Assembly: GCA_049999805.1 (NCBI GenBank) | Contig: JBNGIO010005744.1 | Location: 32,804 to 81,790 of the forward strand | Direction of reading: 5' to 3' | Length of the DNA stretch: 48,987 nt | DNA from: Folioceros fuciformis | Lineage: Eukaryota; Anthocerotophyta; Anthocerotopsida; Anthocerotales | Shown: in pieces, positions 22,946 to 36,900 of the stretch | Layout: every line of letters starts with the position of its first letter | Position numbering within the stretch: position 1 is the first letter of the stretch | Notes under the pieces: generated by a model | Told to the model about the DNA's origin: nothing | Databases searched by the model: none | What the model saw: only the letters and a program-made list of their open reading frames with translations | Made by a program: the position numbers and the translations under genes

Positions 22946-25900
22946 TCAGGGTGATGCTGTCTCCCTCATTTCGTATAGTCGATCCAAAACAGCACCATAG
23001 ACAGCTTGGTTTGGTGACCTGTCATTGGACCTGAGCTCGTCCAGGAGCTTGCAAGCATCCCCTACACGCCTCGACTTCATCAAGGCATCCAAAATTATGT
23101 TGTATGTGATGACGTTAGGAGCTACACCCTGGAGTTTCATGTCTGTAAACAATCGACATGCTTCGTCGATTTCACCTGCTTTGCTCAAACAGTCCACTAA
23201 AGCACTGTATGTGACAACGTTCAGATTCACCTCGTTGTCCTTCATCTCGGCAACAATATCCCGAATTGCATCAATCCGATTTGCTTTACCCAGGCTGTCC
23301 ACAAGACTGCTGTATGTCACGACGTTGGGAACAAGTCCTTGGGTCTTCAGCTCCTCAAATGCCACATATGCACTATCCACTAGACCTGCCTTTCCCAGTC
23401 CGTCGATGAGTGTGCTGTAGCTTACCACGTTGAGTTGCAGCCCCCTGCTCTTCATCTGTTCCCACAGATTCAGTGCCTGCAGAATAGCCCCTTCTTTCAC
23501 AAGCCGGTCGAGGACCACAGTATATGTGACTACATTCGGGGCGATCCCACTTTCAACCATTTCCTTGAGCAACCGACAGGCCTCGAGGACATCACCTGCC
23601 TTCACAAGACCATCGACAGCAGCTGTATAGGTGACCACGTTTGGCGGTGTCCCAGTTTTCTTGAGATCTTCAAGCAGCCTTTTCGCATCGACAATGGAAC
23701 CTGCCTTGATGCTGGCAGCTATGAGGGCTGTGTATGGCACAACATCTGGAGTCAACCCTTTTTCAGACATTTCATCGAAAACCTTGTTAGCTTCCTCCAG
23801 TTTCCCATTCCTTCCAAGCCCATCAATGAGGCAGCTGTAGGTGTGCACGTCAGGAACCAGCCCTTCCTCTTGCATCTCTGTGAAAAGCTTGCAAGCTTCA
23901 CCAGTTTGGCCCACCTTACCCAAGCCATTCATCAGCGCGTTGTACGTGGCTACGGAAGGTGCAACGTTCTGTTCTTTCATTTGGTTGAACAGCTTCCAGG
24001 ATTCACCCATCTGACCCGCACGCCATAGGCCATCAATCATGCTGGTGTACGTATGGGCATCGGCGGTGATGCCTTCTTTTTGCATCTCGTCCAGAAACCT
24101 GACCGCCAGATCCATTTGGCCAGCTTTGCTCAGTGCTTCTACCAGACATGCGTACATTGTTCGGGTTGGTTTAACACCTAAATCACACATTTCTACAAAA
24201 ACCTTGCATGCTTCATCAATCCGCCCGATCTTCCCGAAATTATCAATGAGGCTGGTGAAAGTCTGTACGTCGGGGACCAGCCCATTTTCTTTCATTTCAC
24301 AGAACATCAGGTATGCATCATGTGTTCGACCAGCTTTTCCCAGTCCATCGATCACAGCATTGTAAGTGACAGCGGACGGAGATATCCGTTGCCCCTTCAT
24401 CTCCTCCAAAACCTTCAGTGACTCATCCACCTTACCTACTCGTCTGAAGCCATCAATCAAAGTTGTATAGGTAAAGGCATCTGGCACAAAGCCACTGGCT
24501 TTTAGATCCTGGAAGAGCTTACACGCCTCGTCTACCCGACCTGCCTTTCCCAATCCATCCATGAGGGAGACATAGGTCACCAGATTGGGTTCATTTGGGG
24601 TGCCCCTCATACCTTCGAACAACCGGCATGCTTCATCTACTCTACCAGCTTTGCCAAGAACGTTGATGAGCGTGTTGTACGTAATGACTGAGGGCGAAAT
24701 CGCAGAGACTTGCATCTCCTTGAACAGCTGGGTGGCCTGATCCACCTGGCCAGCCTTTCCGTACCCATTGATGAGGCAACTATACGTCACCACATTGGGA
24801 CTCACCCCTTTCGCCTTCATGCTCTCAAACATCTTCAAAGCCTCGCTCATACGACCCATCTTGCACAACCCATGCATGAGACTAGAGTACGTCCTGACGG
24901 AGGGGCAATATCCATCTCCCTCCATGTCTTCAAACAGCTTCAGAGCTCTATCAACCTCACCAGCTTTGCCAAACCCATCTATCAAGATATTATACATGAC
25001 TAAATTAAATGCCATCCCTTCCTCTCTCATCTCTTCTGCAAGCTTGAAGCTCTCATCAAACTTGCCAGCTTTGACATACCCATTCACCAGTGAACCATAA
25101 GTCCGAATATCTGGCTTCAAACCCCTCTCCTTCATCTCCTCAAACAAGCTGCGAGCCACATTTGCCTTCCCAAGCTTAAACTGACTGTATATCAGCCGAT
25201 TGTACGTAGGCACGTCCAGTTCACACCTCGTCTCCACTGCTTCCAGATAGAACTTGTACGCACTGGGGTAGTCACCAGCCTTCACAAGCGCAGTGATGAG
25301 AGAATTATACGTCAACGAACGCGGCTGACACCCATAGCTCTTCATCTGCTGGAAGATTCTGACAGCTTGAGCTGGAGCACCAGCCTTGCTGTAAGCTGCA
25401 ATCACACACACGAAAGCCTCACTCAGCTCACATCCCTCCAATCTCATCATCTCCAGCACCCTGTGCACGGCGGCAAACCTGAGAGCATCGCCTAACTTTT
25501 TCAGCATACACAAGTACACAGGGCTCTTGTGCCTGTAGCCCTGTTGCGTCCCTGCCCACAAAAAGAACTCCAGAGCCAAGTCTACATCCGCCATGCCCTT
25601 CAAAACTGCCATCACCAGAGCTGCCTCGGCCCTGAATCCCAGCTGCTCCAGCACTGCCTCGGTCTTGACACTCCATTGCAACTGACCCAGTATATCCAGA
25701 ATGCACTGCACCTCCATGTCCATCACTGTAGTAATCTCCACAGGCGGGCCAGATTGCACCCTCACTGGCCTCCCCCTCTGCTCCCGCAGCCTGATGGTAA
25801 TGCCCAACAGCCTCCCCCTCTGCTCCCGCAGCCTGCGCGCTTGAATCTCCTTCCTCCTCAACAGCAACCGCCCGAATCTCAACCGAACCTTCACCTCCAC

Positions 25901-25978
25901 CCCAGCTCTGCCCTTGCCAGGCCCTCCGAATCCAGCAGCCACAACGGGAGACTTGACAGGAAACAGCCTGAGCGCCAT
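22946..25978 (-). CDS. P-class pentatricopeptide repeat (PPR) protein, ~23 repeats, intronless
   Basis: 1010 aa from the ATG at 25978-25976; the two codons before it begin with GTG. The first ~85 residues are Arg/Val/Gly-rich without acidic runs, compatible with an organelle presequence. Regular 35-residue P-type repeats then follow, from about residue 150 (SPVYLCMLKKLGDALRF) almost to the C-terminus, with the standard pattern TYN.LIDGLGKAGRVDEA..LF.EMK..G..P. I count about 23 full repeats plus a partial last one, with no E, DYW, SMR or other catalytic tail. P-class proteins bind single-stranded RNA in mitochondria or plastids, protecting, processing or activating specific transcripts. In the N-terminus, RLREQRGR occurs twice in 14-residue register. 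The exact orthologue is not recognised. Confidence 0.95.
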   Translation of the reverse strand: MALRLFPVKSPVVAAGFGGPGKGRAGVEVKVRLRFGRLLLRRKEIQARRLREQRGRLLGITIRLREQRGRPVRVQSGPPVEITTVMDMEVQCILDILGQLQWSVKTEAVLEQLGFRAEAALVMAVLKGMADVDLALEFFLWAGTQQGYRHKSPVYLCMLKKLGDALRFAAVHRVLEMMRLEGCELSEAFVCVIAAYSKAGAPAQAVRIFQQMKSYGCQPRSLTYNSLITALVKAGDYPSAYKFYLEAVETRCELDVPTYNRLIYSQFKLGKANVARSLFEEMKERGLKPDIRTYGSLVNGYVKAGKFDESFKLAEEMREEGMAFNLVMYNILIDGFGKAGEVDRALKLFEDMEGDGYCPSVRTYSSLMHGLCKMGRMSEALKMFESMKAKGVSPNVVTYSCLINGYGKAGQVDQATQLFKEMQVSAISPSVITYNTLINVLGKAGRVDEACRLFEGMRGTPNEPNLVTYVSLMDGLGKAGRVDEACKLFQDLKASGFVPDAFTYTTLIDGFRRVGKVDESLKVLEEMKGQRISPSAVTYNAVIDGLGKAGRTHDAYLMFCEMKENGLVPDVQTFTSLIDNFGKIGRIDEACKVFVEMCDLGVKPTRTMYACLVEALSKAGQMDLAVRFLDEMQKEGITADAHTYTSMIDGLWRAGQMGESWKLFNQMKEQNVAPSVATYNALMNGLGKVGQTGEACKLFTEMQEEGLVPDVHTYSCLIDGLGRNGKLEEANKVFDEMSEKGLTPDVVPYTALIAASIKAGSIVDAKRLLEDLKKTGTPPNVVTYTAAVDGLVKAGDVLEACRLLKEMVESGIAPNVVTYTVVLDRLVKEGAILQALNLWEQMKSRGLQLNVVSYSTLIDGLGKAGLVDSAYVAFEELKTQGLVPNVVTYSSLVDSLGKANRIDAIRDIVAEMKDNEVNLNVVTYSALVDCLSKAGEIDEACRLFTDMKLQGVAPNVITYNIILDALMKSRRVGDACKLLDELRSNDRSPNQAVYGAVLDRLYEMRETASP
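25769..25835 (-). repeat. In-frame 42-bp-period duplication in the PPR N-terminus
   Basis: CCTCCCCCTCTGCTCCCGCA plus GCCTG occurs at 25769 and again at 25811, giving two RLREQRGR copies 14 residues apart. It lies in the probable presequence and keeps the frame. Confidence 0.85.
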
Positions 25979-26482
25979 CCCCACCAGCTCCTGCTGATGG
26001 GCTGCTTCCAGAAAAGCAGAATCGCCCGCCTACCACGGGCTACTCAGGGATGCACACATTCATACATCCCGATTCAGACAAATCCAGACTCCACATATCT
26101 ACCGCCAAAACCGATTCAAGGGACATGGCGGCTTGGGACAGGAAAGTCCTTTCCGTAGCCTGCGGCTGACCCGTGGCTATGACACCGGTTACTTAACCAC
26201 ACAAAGTGTCAATCTCTTCGGACCGGCGAGGCAGCCAGGTGGTGTTAACGAGCGCATACCAACGGCGTGCACCGCATTGCAAGTCCCCGCCCGGCGCTAG
26301 GGGGAATCGGCGCTCGCGGCACGGTACTAGGGGCCTGCTGCCCGATGTTGAATCCGAGGACTCGACGACGGATCGCAAGGGAGAGATGGGCATTTGCAGA
26401 ATGAGGTGGCTGAGGCAGTCGGGCCGAATGCTCACCAAAAATCAGACAGAGACCTCATGATTGAAGGAAGCTGACATTTCTT
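25979..26482. other. Spacer between the UBC37 stop and the PPR start
   Basis: 504 bp with PPR promoter and leader sequence and the UBC37 3' UTR. No clear TATA box or conserved frame. Confidence 0.4.
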
Positions 26483-28162
<1,680 letters not shown>

Positions 28163-28694
28163 CGTCGCTAAAGCTTGTCTCTCATTCGCATTGTTCTGTT
28201 GGGGGAGCTTTCGGTGTCTTCGGAATCGCTGTTTAAACTCCTTGACGCGGGAAGACAAATACTTCGTTTCGCTTCGGACCCTGATTTTGCTTTGTTTTCC
28301 GGATTAGGGCGGATTGCCTGAAGACATGTGGCAGTTCAGGGCAAGCAAATCGAGCGCTTGACTGTACCAGCGTTGGGATTGCATCGCGGGGAGAGGTTAT
28401 GGGCAGCTCGGTTGGTTCGGGTTGGGTTGGGTGATTGTGTCTGGTTGGAGTTGGATAGTTTCGCTGAGGAACTGGACTGGGCGGAGAAAGCGTGGGGTGC
28501 CGTGCCTGCTCGCCAGGTCATGTGGAGGGTTCGTTAGCAGGGCAGGAGAGCAGAGAGGTGCAAGCATGCGGCAGCTGCGGCTGCCTGTGCTGCACAATTC
28601 TCTGCAATGCGTGCCCGCTCTGGAGCTGTTGCTGTTACATATTCACGGGACATGGTCGGTGCATCTATGTCCCGAATAGTGAATGCAGGCCATC
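28163..28694. promoter_or_regulatory. Divergent promoter, UBC37 (-) / TT9 (+)
   Basis: 532 bp between two start codons. A GGTTGGTTCGGGTTGGGTTGGG run lies near 28408-28430. The reading frame upstream of the UBC37 ATG is open but contains no earlier ATG. No TATA box is evident. Confidence 0.5.
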
Positions 28695-31600
28695 ATGTGG
28701 TTCTTCAAAATTAGGGACCGCTTCTCCTTGGAAGAACTGAAGTACGCACGATTCTTGCCTCATCACAGTTCAGAGCAGATCTTGGTGCAGAGAATTGAAG
28801 CGGAGGTGCTGTTGGTGCAGGTACTTAACGGAACAGCTGCAAAAAGCGGCAGCCGTGAATGAAGCGAATAAGGTGGGACAAATTCATTCAGGCTACTGGT
28901 CTTAAATTTGATGCCAATTCTAGAGTGTTGGACGTCCAATTGTTGCCACGTCATCATGTGGTGATACTCTTATGCAGGACTATGTGGTGGAGACACTGCG
29001 TTCGATTGCTGAGCTTCTCATTTGGGGAGATCAAAACGACAATCCTGCATTATTCGAGTACTAACAAGTCTTAACATCCTGAAGGTTTCATGTTTTTTGT
29101 TTTTTGCAACAGTTTACTGTGATGCTCAGTGAGTTCGGGTTCTTGTGGATGGCAGCTTTTTTATGGAGAAGCAGGTTATGTCTGACTTCATACAGATTCT
29201 GAAGAACACCAGTGATAGTAGCAATACCATTGCTGTCCAGTTGCTTCAAACACTAAGTCTTTTGATCCAGAATATCCGAAGTGAGCAGGCAATATGTAAG
29301 TCGCTTCTTAATCTTGCCTTCCACTTTGAAGTAAGGTGGCATTCTTTGCGGAACTGGTGTAGCTGGCTCTTGGGAAGTATCCTGAAAGTTTTCACCTCTC
29401 ATAGATTACCTTTTCAGCAATGAGTATATCAACAAACTCATCACCTATCCTTTTGACTTTCGACATGAGGAGCTTCTTGCCTACTACATTTCTTTTTTAA
29501 GGTGCGTCTATGCCTCAGGGCCTAGACTTTAGACAGATTGTTGGGAGTGTTTACGTCACGATTTTTCTTACCTGGCTTCAGGTGACATGCTTCATTATGA
29601 TGTACAGTCAAGACCATTAGTCTTTTGATTCGTGGATTGAGTGACATGAGATTCATTTGGGCACTGGTGTTTGAACTTGCTTCAGAACCATCAGCATGAA
29701 GCTGGACAAGAATACAATTTCATTCTTTATCAAAACAGAAGATGTATGTGACTCTTGTAATCCTTGACAACGTATAAACTTTTTCAGCTTTAAATCTTGT
29801 TCTTCAGAGTGGTCATTTAGAGACGTCTCATGCTCTCTGTGTAGGATGAGATTGTGTCGTTTCCCTTGTACACTGAGGCCATCAAGTTCTTCCATCATGA
29901 GGAAAGCATGGTGCGAATAGCTGTTCGCACGCTCACTCTTAGTGTCTATCATGGTCAGTTGTTCCTGCTCAATCCCTCTATTCGGTTTATTCCTTTTGAT
30001 GCCAAACCTTGAATCAAAGGGTAAGGATAATTATGGTTGCAGCTGGGTTCAAAGTAATGTACTGTCTTCCTTGCTTGTTCAGTGGACGATGATGGGATAC
30101 GAAAGTTTGTCACTAGCTCACATGCTGTGCGCTACTTTTCCGATGTAGTCGAATTTGTCCGGCAGCAGAGTTTTGCTCTGGATGGCTTAGTAGCAGAGGC
30201 GGCAAAGTGAGTTTTCAGTTCTTGTCATTTGTTTCGTTTCCTTCCATGTTAGAGCCTTAAGTAGCCATACCTGAAACGTTCTAATGTACTGTCCAGATCA
30301 CCTGATTCTGCACATACAACCGGAAGGCTGGAAGCCGCAATTGCAGAGACTGGGGACTTGCTGTATTACTGCAATGACATTATTGGTGGCAGTGTCCCTG
30401 GGTTGGCTGAAATAATGACGGAGCATATCTTGCGGTTGCTCGTGGTACCTGTATTAATCCCTTCAATCTATGGCGTGCAGAAGATCCAAACTTCTGACCT
30501 GGTAAGAAATTTGAAGCGACGGACTTTTACTTTTGTTTGTAGAAACATTGCACTACGTCCAAGGACTGACTGCAACCAAGGACGTTCTAGACTTTGATAC
30601 ATAATACATGTTCAGTTGCAGGTCAGTGCTCTGTCTGCCATGTACCTTCTCTCACGTCTGTTGCATGTGGTAAGACACAAAGCATTGGTGAATAGGATTG
30701 CTGCGGCCCTTGTGCGACCTTTTGTTGGTCTGGAACCTGCACTTCTGGAGGATGGGAAGGTGGACGCCAGATCAACAAAAGATGAGGATGTTATCACCGA
30801 GGCTGATAAAGAGCAAGGCAGCAGTTTGATGGATGAAAACTGCCGTGATGATGGAAATCTGTTAGGAGAGGTGAAAATAAATCCTAGGTAAATCACGTTG
30901 TTGCTTTGGTTCAATTTGCAAGTGTTTGCAGCAGGGATGCAGACAGTGCTACTGGTGCCTGTAGCTCTTGAGTTGGAATTCCAAACTGGTCTTGTGACAT
31001 GCAGAGAAGCTTTGATCTCGAATCTCCTCAGTGGCGATGATAAGCTTGTCCTGGCAGCAATTTGTGTTTTTGTCTCGTTGTTACGGAATGAAGGTACGAA
31101 GCTGCTATCCAGTTTGTTCATTGCCATCATTGTGGCATTATGGAAGAAACCTGTCATGCAACAGGATGGATCATGATTTAATGTTTTGCAGCCCTAGATG
31201 AATCGCTTCTGGATGCCCTTGGTCTGTTGTCTCAACGCAAGCGACACAGAAAGCGCCTGTTGGTATGAACTGCTTGCTTCATTTTCCTTGCACAAGTCTA
31301 CCTCCTTCTCGTTAAGATGCACTAACGGTGTACTGGCATACTTTCCTGCTGGTTCTTGTTGGGTCCGTGAAATGCAGCAAGCTCTGATGGGAACAAAACC
31401 CGATGAAGAGCTTGGCCAGCTATTTGATCGCACTGAGGATGATCTATCTTTGGAGCTTCAGACTCTGAAGGTGTCAGCCGCTGAAGATGTTGTGGTATGC
31501 TGTGTGATCTGTGTTTGCAGGAATGCACACTTTTGGATACGGGTTTCGGTTGCATCCACATTATCTAGCTAGACAAACAGTTTATGATAAAAGGTTCGGC

Positions 31601-33227
31601 ACATGTGTTCCAGGTGGTGGATTCCCTTATGCAAGTTCATTGTCGGAGGCCTCCACCATGTGTTGAAGCCCTATGGCATACCGGGTGGTTGATTCGCCAG
31701 TTAGTGCCGCACCATGACCACAAACTGAGTGATGCTCGAAAACTCATGTTGGAGGTGTGTCACTGAGCACGTGGAACACATACTTCGAGTCTGACGGTGC
31801 CGGTGGACTGTTCTTAGAAGTGGTATAATGAATTGCAGAATGCTTGTGATGGAGCGTGTGAAGATCTTTTGAAAGAGTTAAAGGGATGCTGGTGTGATAT
31901 CATTCCTACACTTTTGAAGGATGAGTGGGTTGTGGCGAAGAAAGGTACGTGCCCTTCCTCTGGCTACCAACGTAGTGCCGTCTTAATTTTCATGGGCAGC
32001 CATCAGCTGACTATGTCTGACCTCTCAACAGCTCTGGAAACTCCTTCCCTTGAAAGAGACTCTTCTTTTGTGCTAATGCCTCACTCCCAGGGGTCACCTG
32101 TTGATGGTAATAAATAGCGGACTCTGCTCTACTTGGTTCAAAGTGCAGTGCTGAGGTTGTGTGTCTACCATCCGTAACCACTAGAACGTCTTGAAAAGAA
32201 GGGCTGATTTTTGTGGCAGATGATCAATCATCCTCGGCACTCGGAGAACGAATGCGAGCCAACCTCAAGGTTGACTTCAACCTTAGGTGTCTGGACTGTT
32301 CTCTGAAGTATGTGACAGCCCATTTCTGATGTTGGCCTTTTTCATGAACAGGTTTTTGTTGTCCTACATCAGATGCGTTCTATACTTCTCAATGGCCGAG
32401 TGGAGGATCAGCCTATGCTGGGTGAGGTAGACAACCTATCTCGGGGGCCTCGCCCGTATAATTCCAGCGTTGTCCCTCAACTAGTCAAATCTGGCAACGA
32501 ACTAGAACTCAGTAAGATGCCCTTTATTCTGTCAGTGCTTTTTTGTTCTCCTCGCGCAGGCTATTCCTGCGTTTGTCACTGCGCCAATCTCACCCTGAAT
32601 GGGATGAGAAAGAGTGAGACAGCTGACCAATTACTCGTCTTGCCAGTATCATGGAACGCTATGCCTTGTCGAGTTTCTTTTGAGAAAGGGAAAGAACGCA
32701 ATGTCTATCTGCTAGCACTTTCGCACGGTGTGTCTGGGTGGCTCATTCTTGCGGAGGACGTTCCCTCTAAGCCTCGCATAGGCATCATCCGGGTGATCGC
32801 ACCTCTTGCAGGCTGCGCGGTAAGGCGATGTGATATAGCTCTCAATGCATGCTGGTATGATCACCATCGAGCCTCCAGAACTCGGTGCTGTTGTTCACAA
32901 TCTATTCCTGTTGCTGTGCAGCCAAGGATCGACAAAGAGCATCCTCGATGGTTGCATCTCCGAATACGGTCTCCAAACCACCCATCTGCCGAGGCCGGCA
33001 AGCTTGGCACACTGGTGGGAGGGTCTGCGCAGATGAAACGCCTAGTAGATGGCAGATGGACTCTCGCCTTCTCTGATGAAGCCAGTTGCAGAAAAGCCTT
33101 GCAGGTTGTAACGGAGGAATTGGCATTCCAGAAACATGCAGTGGACCAAGTAGTAAGGCCTTTGCTTAGTAACCAATCTCCAAGTCCTCCCCCTGAAGCG
33201 ACGCTGATAGCATCAGCGTCTGGGTAG
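28695..33227 (+). CDS. TT9: GFS9/TRANSPARENT TESTA 9 (CLEC16A-family) trafficking protein
   Basis: Modelled as 20 exons, 865 aa: 28695-28741, 28821-28872, 28978-29057, 29156-29295, 29405-29501, 29686-29743, 29845-29953, 30083-30206, 30297-30501, 30622-30870, 30943-31093, 31192-31262, 31378-31494, 31614-31754, 31839-31944, 32032-32106, 32220-32269, 32352-32511, 32560-32819, 32922-33227. The N-terminus ([22 protein letters not shown]) and the next ~170 residues form the FPL domain: [51 protein letters not shown]-terminal conserved block reads [18 protein letters not shown] and [16 protein letters not shown]. Arabidopsis GFS9/TT9 is a Golgi-associated peripheral protein needed for vacuolar sorting and flavonoid storage; animal CLEC16A acts in endosomal traffic and mitophagy. 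The exon 10/11 junction (30870/30943) is uncertain: the stronger donor at 30887 runs into a stop. The last two introns are stop-free multiples of three. Confidence 0.9.
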
Positions 33228-33940
33228 ATATTTCCTGACCATGGGTGGTGGGTTGTTAGAAATCTAATTGGGGATGGTATGTACTTTTAAGTCCAACGTA
33301 ATCTTTGGCATTATGCATCCCCCATGTATTATTTATTGGTTACACTGAGCGTGGGTCCTGAGGCGCCCCCTTCGTCCAGATCCACCGCGTCCTGTTGATT
33401 AATTCTAAGGCTCTCACGGGAAGGCTCAAAGTGAAAGATCTGGTAGGAAGGCTTTGTACATACAAGGCCACGTGTTCCTGGGTCCCTCGATAGGCTGGAA
33501 ATCTGAACACAAGGCTCTCAAGGACAGCGTCCGCTATGCCGATAACCCCAGAACGTCACGTGGACTGACTGGTTCCGTCTACCCAGCAACCTTTCAAGTC
33601 ACACTTTTGCGTGCATGGATCTGGTAATTAGTAACGTCTGACATCGATTGCGACTCGGAAGCTCCCTGCCAAACGCCAGATATGTATGCACTAGCAGAGG
33701 AATGGCTGAACGCTATCCGCAGTGACAGATTTGTAGGTGCTGCAATCTGAGTCAAGGATTTGCGCCAACGCGGGGAATTTGTTTCCAGGGATTGCCTTGC
33801 GTCAGTGACTTGCAGATTCAAAACCAGGGCTTCGGCTTGTCTGAACTGAACTTACCGAGACCCGAGATTTATAAGTTTATGTGCTGCCAGCCTTCTTCTC
33901 GGATTCGAAGGTTCAGGTTCAGGATCTCACTGTCTGCAAG
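33228..33940. other. Spacer: TT9 3' UTR and ABC1K promoter/leader
   Basis: 713 bp between tandem + strand genes. ATGTATTATTTATTGG near 33325 may be the TT9 poly(A) region. No conserved frame. Confidence 0.4.
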
Positions 33941-36900
33941 ATGGCAATTGAGCTTGCTGGTGTCCAAGAATCGTTAATTCCGAGATTCTCGATACATGGC
34001 CTGTTGGGTGGATCGTCACCTGAGAGAAGGACTTGGAGGAATGTACAGTCTGGCTCTACCTGTGGCTTTAGGCCAGTCATTGCCGGCCTTGCGGGACAAA
34101 GACCCGTGCCTCGAGCGTTGGGACTGCGAGCGTCAGCTGCTCAGACGGATGGCACACGGTCGCCAAGGACCAGTACACCCGTAAGTTTGGGGCAGGACAG
34201 TGGACTTGTGGCCTGCCAGACAGTTGGTAAATTGCAGATGATCAATCACAAGCTTCTCTTAGTGGTCAGTGCAGCCTGACCAAGGCTTTGTGGCATCCTA
34301 CGAGGTAGAGCGTCAAGCTGGGAGCTGACGGAAGTGGTGGCAAAAGTTTTGCTGACATGCTTGGAGATTGGTCTGAAGGCTGGCCTGGAGGAGAAACAGG
34401 TCTCTATAGTTGGGTATGTCTTTATGGTTCTGGAGTTGGAGGGTCCAAGCGCTTTTCTTGGTGGGTTTCTCAATCCAGCGGTCAGGCTACTGATGGCTTC
34501 CTCTGGATTTGCTAGGTGGACATGCTGGAGCTGAAGGCATCTAATGCTCGAGAATTTGCCATAAGGTCTGTTCTCGCCCACCTACTCAGTCGGAAGTGTT
34601 CTTCATCTTGTCTGAATAAGTCAAAATCGATACTAATTTGGTGGTCTCGGCAGTTACAATCCAGAAAAGCTAGCAGAGGTTATGAGCAAGCGACCTGAGG
34701 ATATATGTGCCCGGGCTTTTGACATATTAACGAAGCTTGGAGGATTTGCTGCAGCCTTGTTGCTTGAAAGACGGGTACGATATCTTCATGTGAACAATAT
34801 CATGCCGGCAAGAAAGAAACCCACGGTTGCTGCATTGTGTACCGTGATTGCCAGGTTGTGTCAAAAATAAATCATATCCGCGGGAAATGATGGCTTGACT
34901 CCCCTAGTGCTGTGTTGTAGACTGGAAATGCAAACAACACGCAGCGGGCCAGAGATCTTCGACGCATACTGATCCGGCTTGGTCCATCTTTTGTGAAGGT
35001 ATTGAAGTTTTTAGTGGTTACTGCTTATTTTCTGCAAGTGTTACTTCATGTTGCGTCTGTTGTAGAGCTACAATGTGTTGTGGTCGTCTCATATGCACTC
35101 GGCCTACAGGTGGGGCAGTCATTGTCAGTGAGACCAGATCTTTGTCCATCGGAGTACTTGGAAGAACTATCAGAGCTGCAGGTTGGCCTCCTAACATCTT
35201 GATGAATCTGACCATTGGGAAAAGAGAGGTCTACGTTCCCCCCTCCGTTCTGAGTCCTGCTTCTTGGCTGATGGTTGTGCCAGGATCGTATACCCCCTTT
35301 TGCAACTTCCTTGGCATACGCACTGATAGAAGAAGAGCTTGGAGCACCTGTACGTGTCGACCTTCAATTGGATTCAGGGTTCTTCCGATGCCTATGGAGG
35401 GCTAAGTTTCTAAGGTGGTCATTGCTTTTGACCAAGTTTGAGTATGCATGTAGGTGGAAGAGTTGTTCTTGGAGTTGTCACCTGCGCCAGTTGCGGCTGC
35501 CAGCTTGGGTCAGGTGAGTCTCCAGCAATATTCCTGTTGATCGAGTTTTAGGTGAAACACGAAGACAATGAATTGTAATAAGCATGTATCCTGCAGGTCT
35601 ATCGAGGGCGGCTGAAGTCTACTGGAGAGTGGGTAGCTGTTAAGGTACGGTTGGCAGTGTTATTGCCGGTGACAAATGCCTTCTCAGCTCCTCCTGTGTG
35701 GTTTATTCTATTTCAAAACAGCTTTTTTTAAACAAGTTCGTGACTTGTGGCAGGTGCAGAGACCAGGGATTGGCGACAGCATTGCCATGGACATGTTCTT
35801 AGGTGAGCCTGATTACCATATCATCTGAGTAGGATGAAGTGATCAATACCATCTAAGGTCAACAGAACGTCTGGTGTCATTTCAGTGCGCAAGTTAGCGT
35901 CATGGATGGACAAGACCAAAAAAATGGGGACATCTTCTCTTGTGCCAGTTGTTGATGAATTTGCAAGTCGACTGTTTGGAGAATTGGACTACGTAAAGGT
36001 TAGGATCATGTCATAAGGAGCCATGACAGATTGCCACGCTTGCAGAGATGTTATCCTGAAAACAACTTGCCTGGAATGAACAGGAAGGCCAAAATTCCGA
36101 GCGGTTTCAGGAGCTGTATGGGTCACTTCCACACATTCGCGTTCCTAAAGTCTTCTGGAAGTACACGTAAGGATTTGAGAAATGCTGGTTGTCTGTGTTT
36201 CGTCTTGCATCCCATTGTTTCAGTTTTTAAGCTGATTTTGTCCACTATCACAGCACAAGGCGGGTTTTAACTATGGAGTGGATAGAGGGCGTGAAACTGA
36301 CTGACAGAGCAGGAATGCTAGCATATGGCCACCGGGTAGTTGATTTCGTAAATCTTGGTGTGGACTGTACCATGCATCAACTGCTTGGACATGGTGAGTG
36401 CCATCAGTGCTGGGTGATTTTCATCTGAATCTGGCAGTGGTACTGAATGTGTGTCCACGGATAGTTTTATGGGCTCCGATTAACGTTCCATACTTGTGTA
36501 GGTTACTTTCATGCCGATCCACATCCGGGGAACATCCTAGTCACAAGGTCAGGGGACCTTGTGTACCTAGACTTTGGGATGATGAGTGAGGCACCGCAGA
36601 CTGCAAGGTGAGGACAGCATGCATCGAAATGTGCAATGTTTTGGTTCCTAATTCCACAGAAGATGAGTCTTCGGGTTATCTTTTCTGCTGGTTTCCTTGC
36701 TGTCAGGTATGGCATCATGGAGCATCTTGTGCACTTGGTTAATCGAGAGTATGAAGCAATGGCCAAAGACTACTACAAACTGGGCTTCTTAACACCGGTG
36801 AGCTCAAAAGACTGGGTCTGTTCCACGTGTTGTTTCAATGGTCTCCTTCACTGGCCTCTTGACCGGCTGGCATGCTTATCTATCCTTGGTACCATAAACT

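Noticed and set aside
23025-25100. Long open frames antisense to the PPR gene
   Set aside because: They are mirror frames of the 35-aa repeats. Their own apparent periodicity is inherited from the PPR codons.
34240-34308. Extra ABC1K exon starting ATGATCAATCACAAG
   Set aside because: A single 128-nt intron from GTAAGT (34181) to the TAG at 34308, with a CTGAC branch-like site, joins exon 1 directly to SVKLGADG in frame. The extra exon cannot keep the phase.
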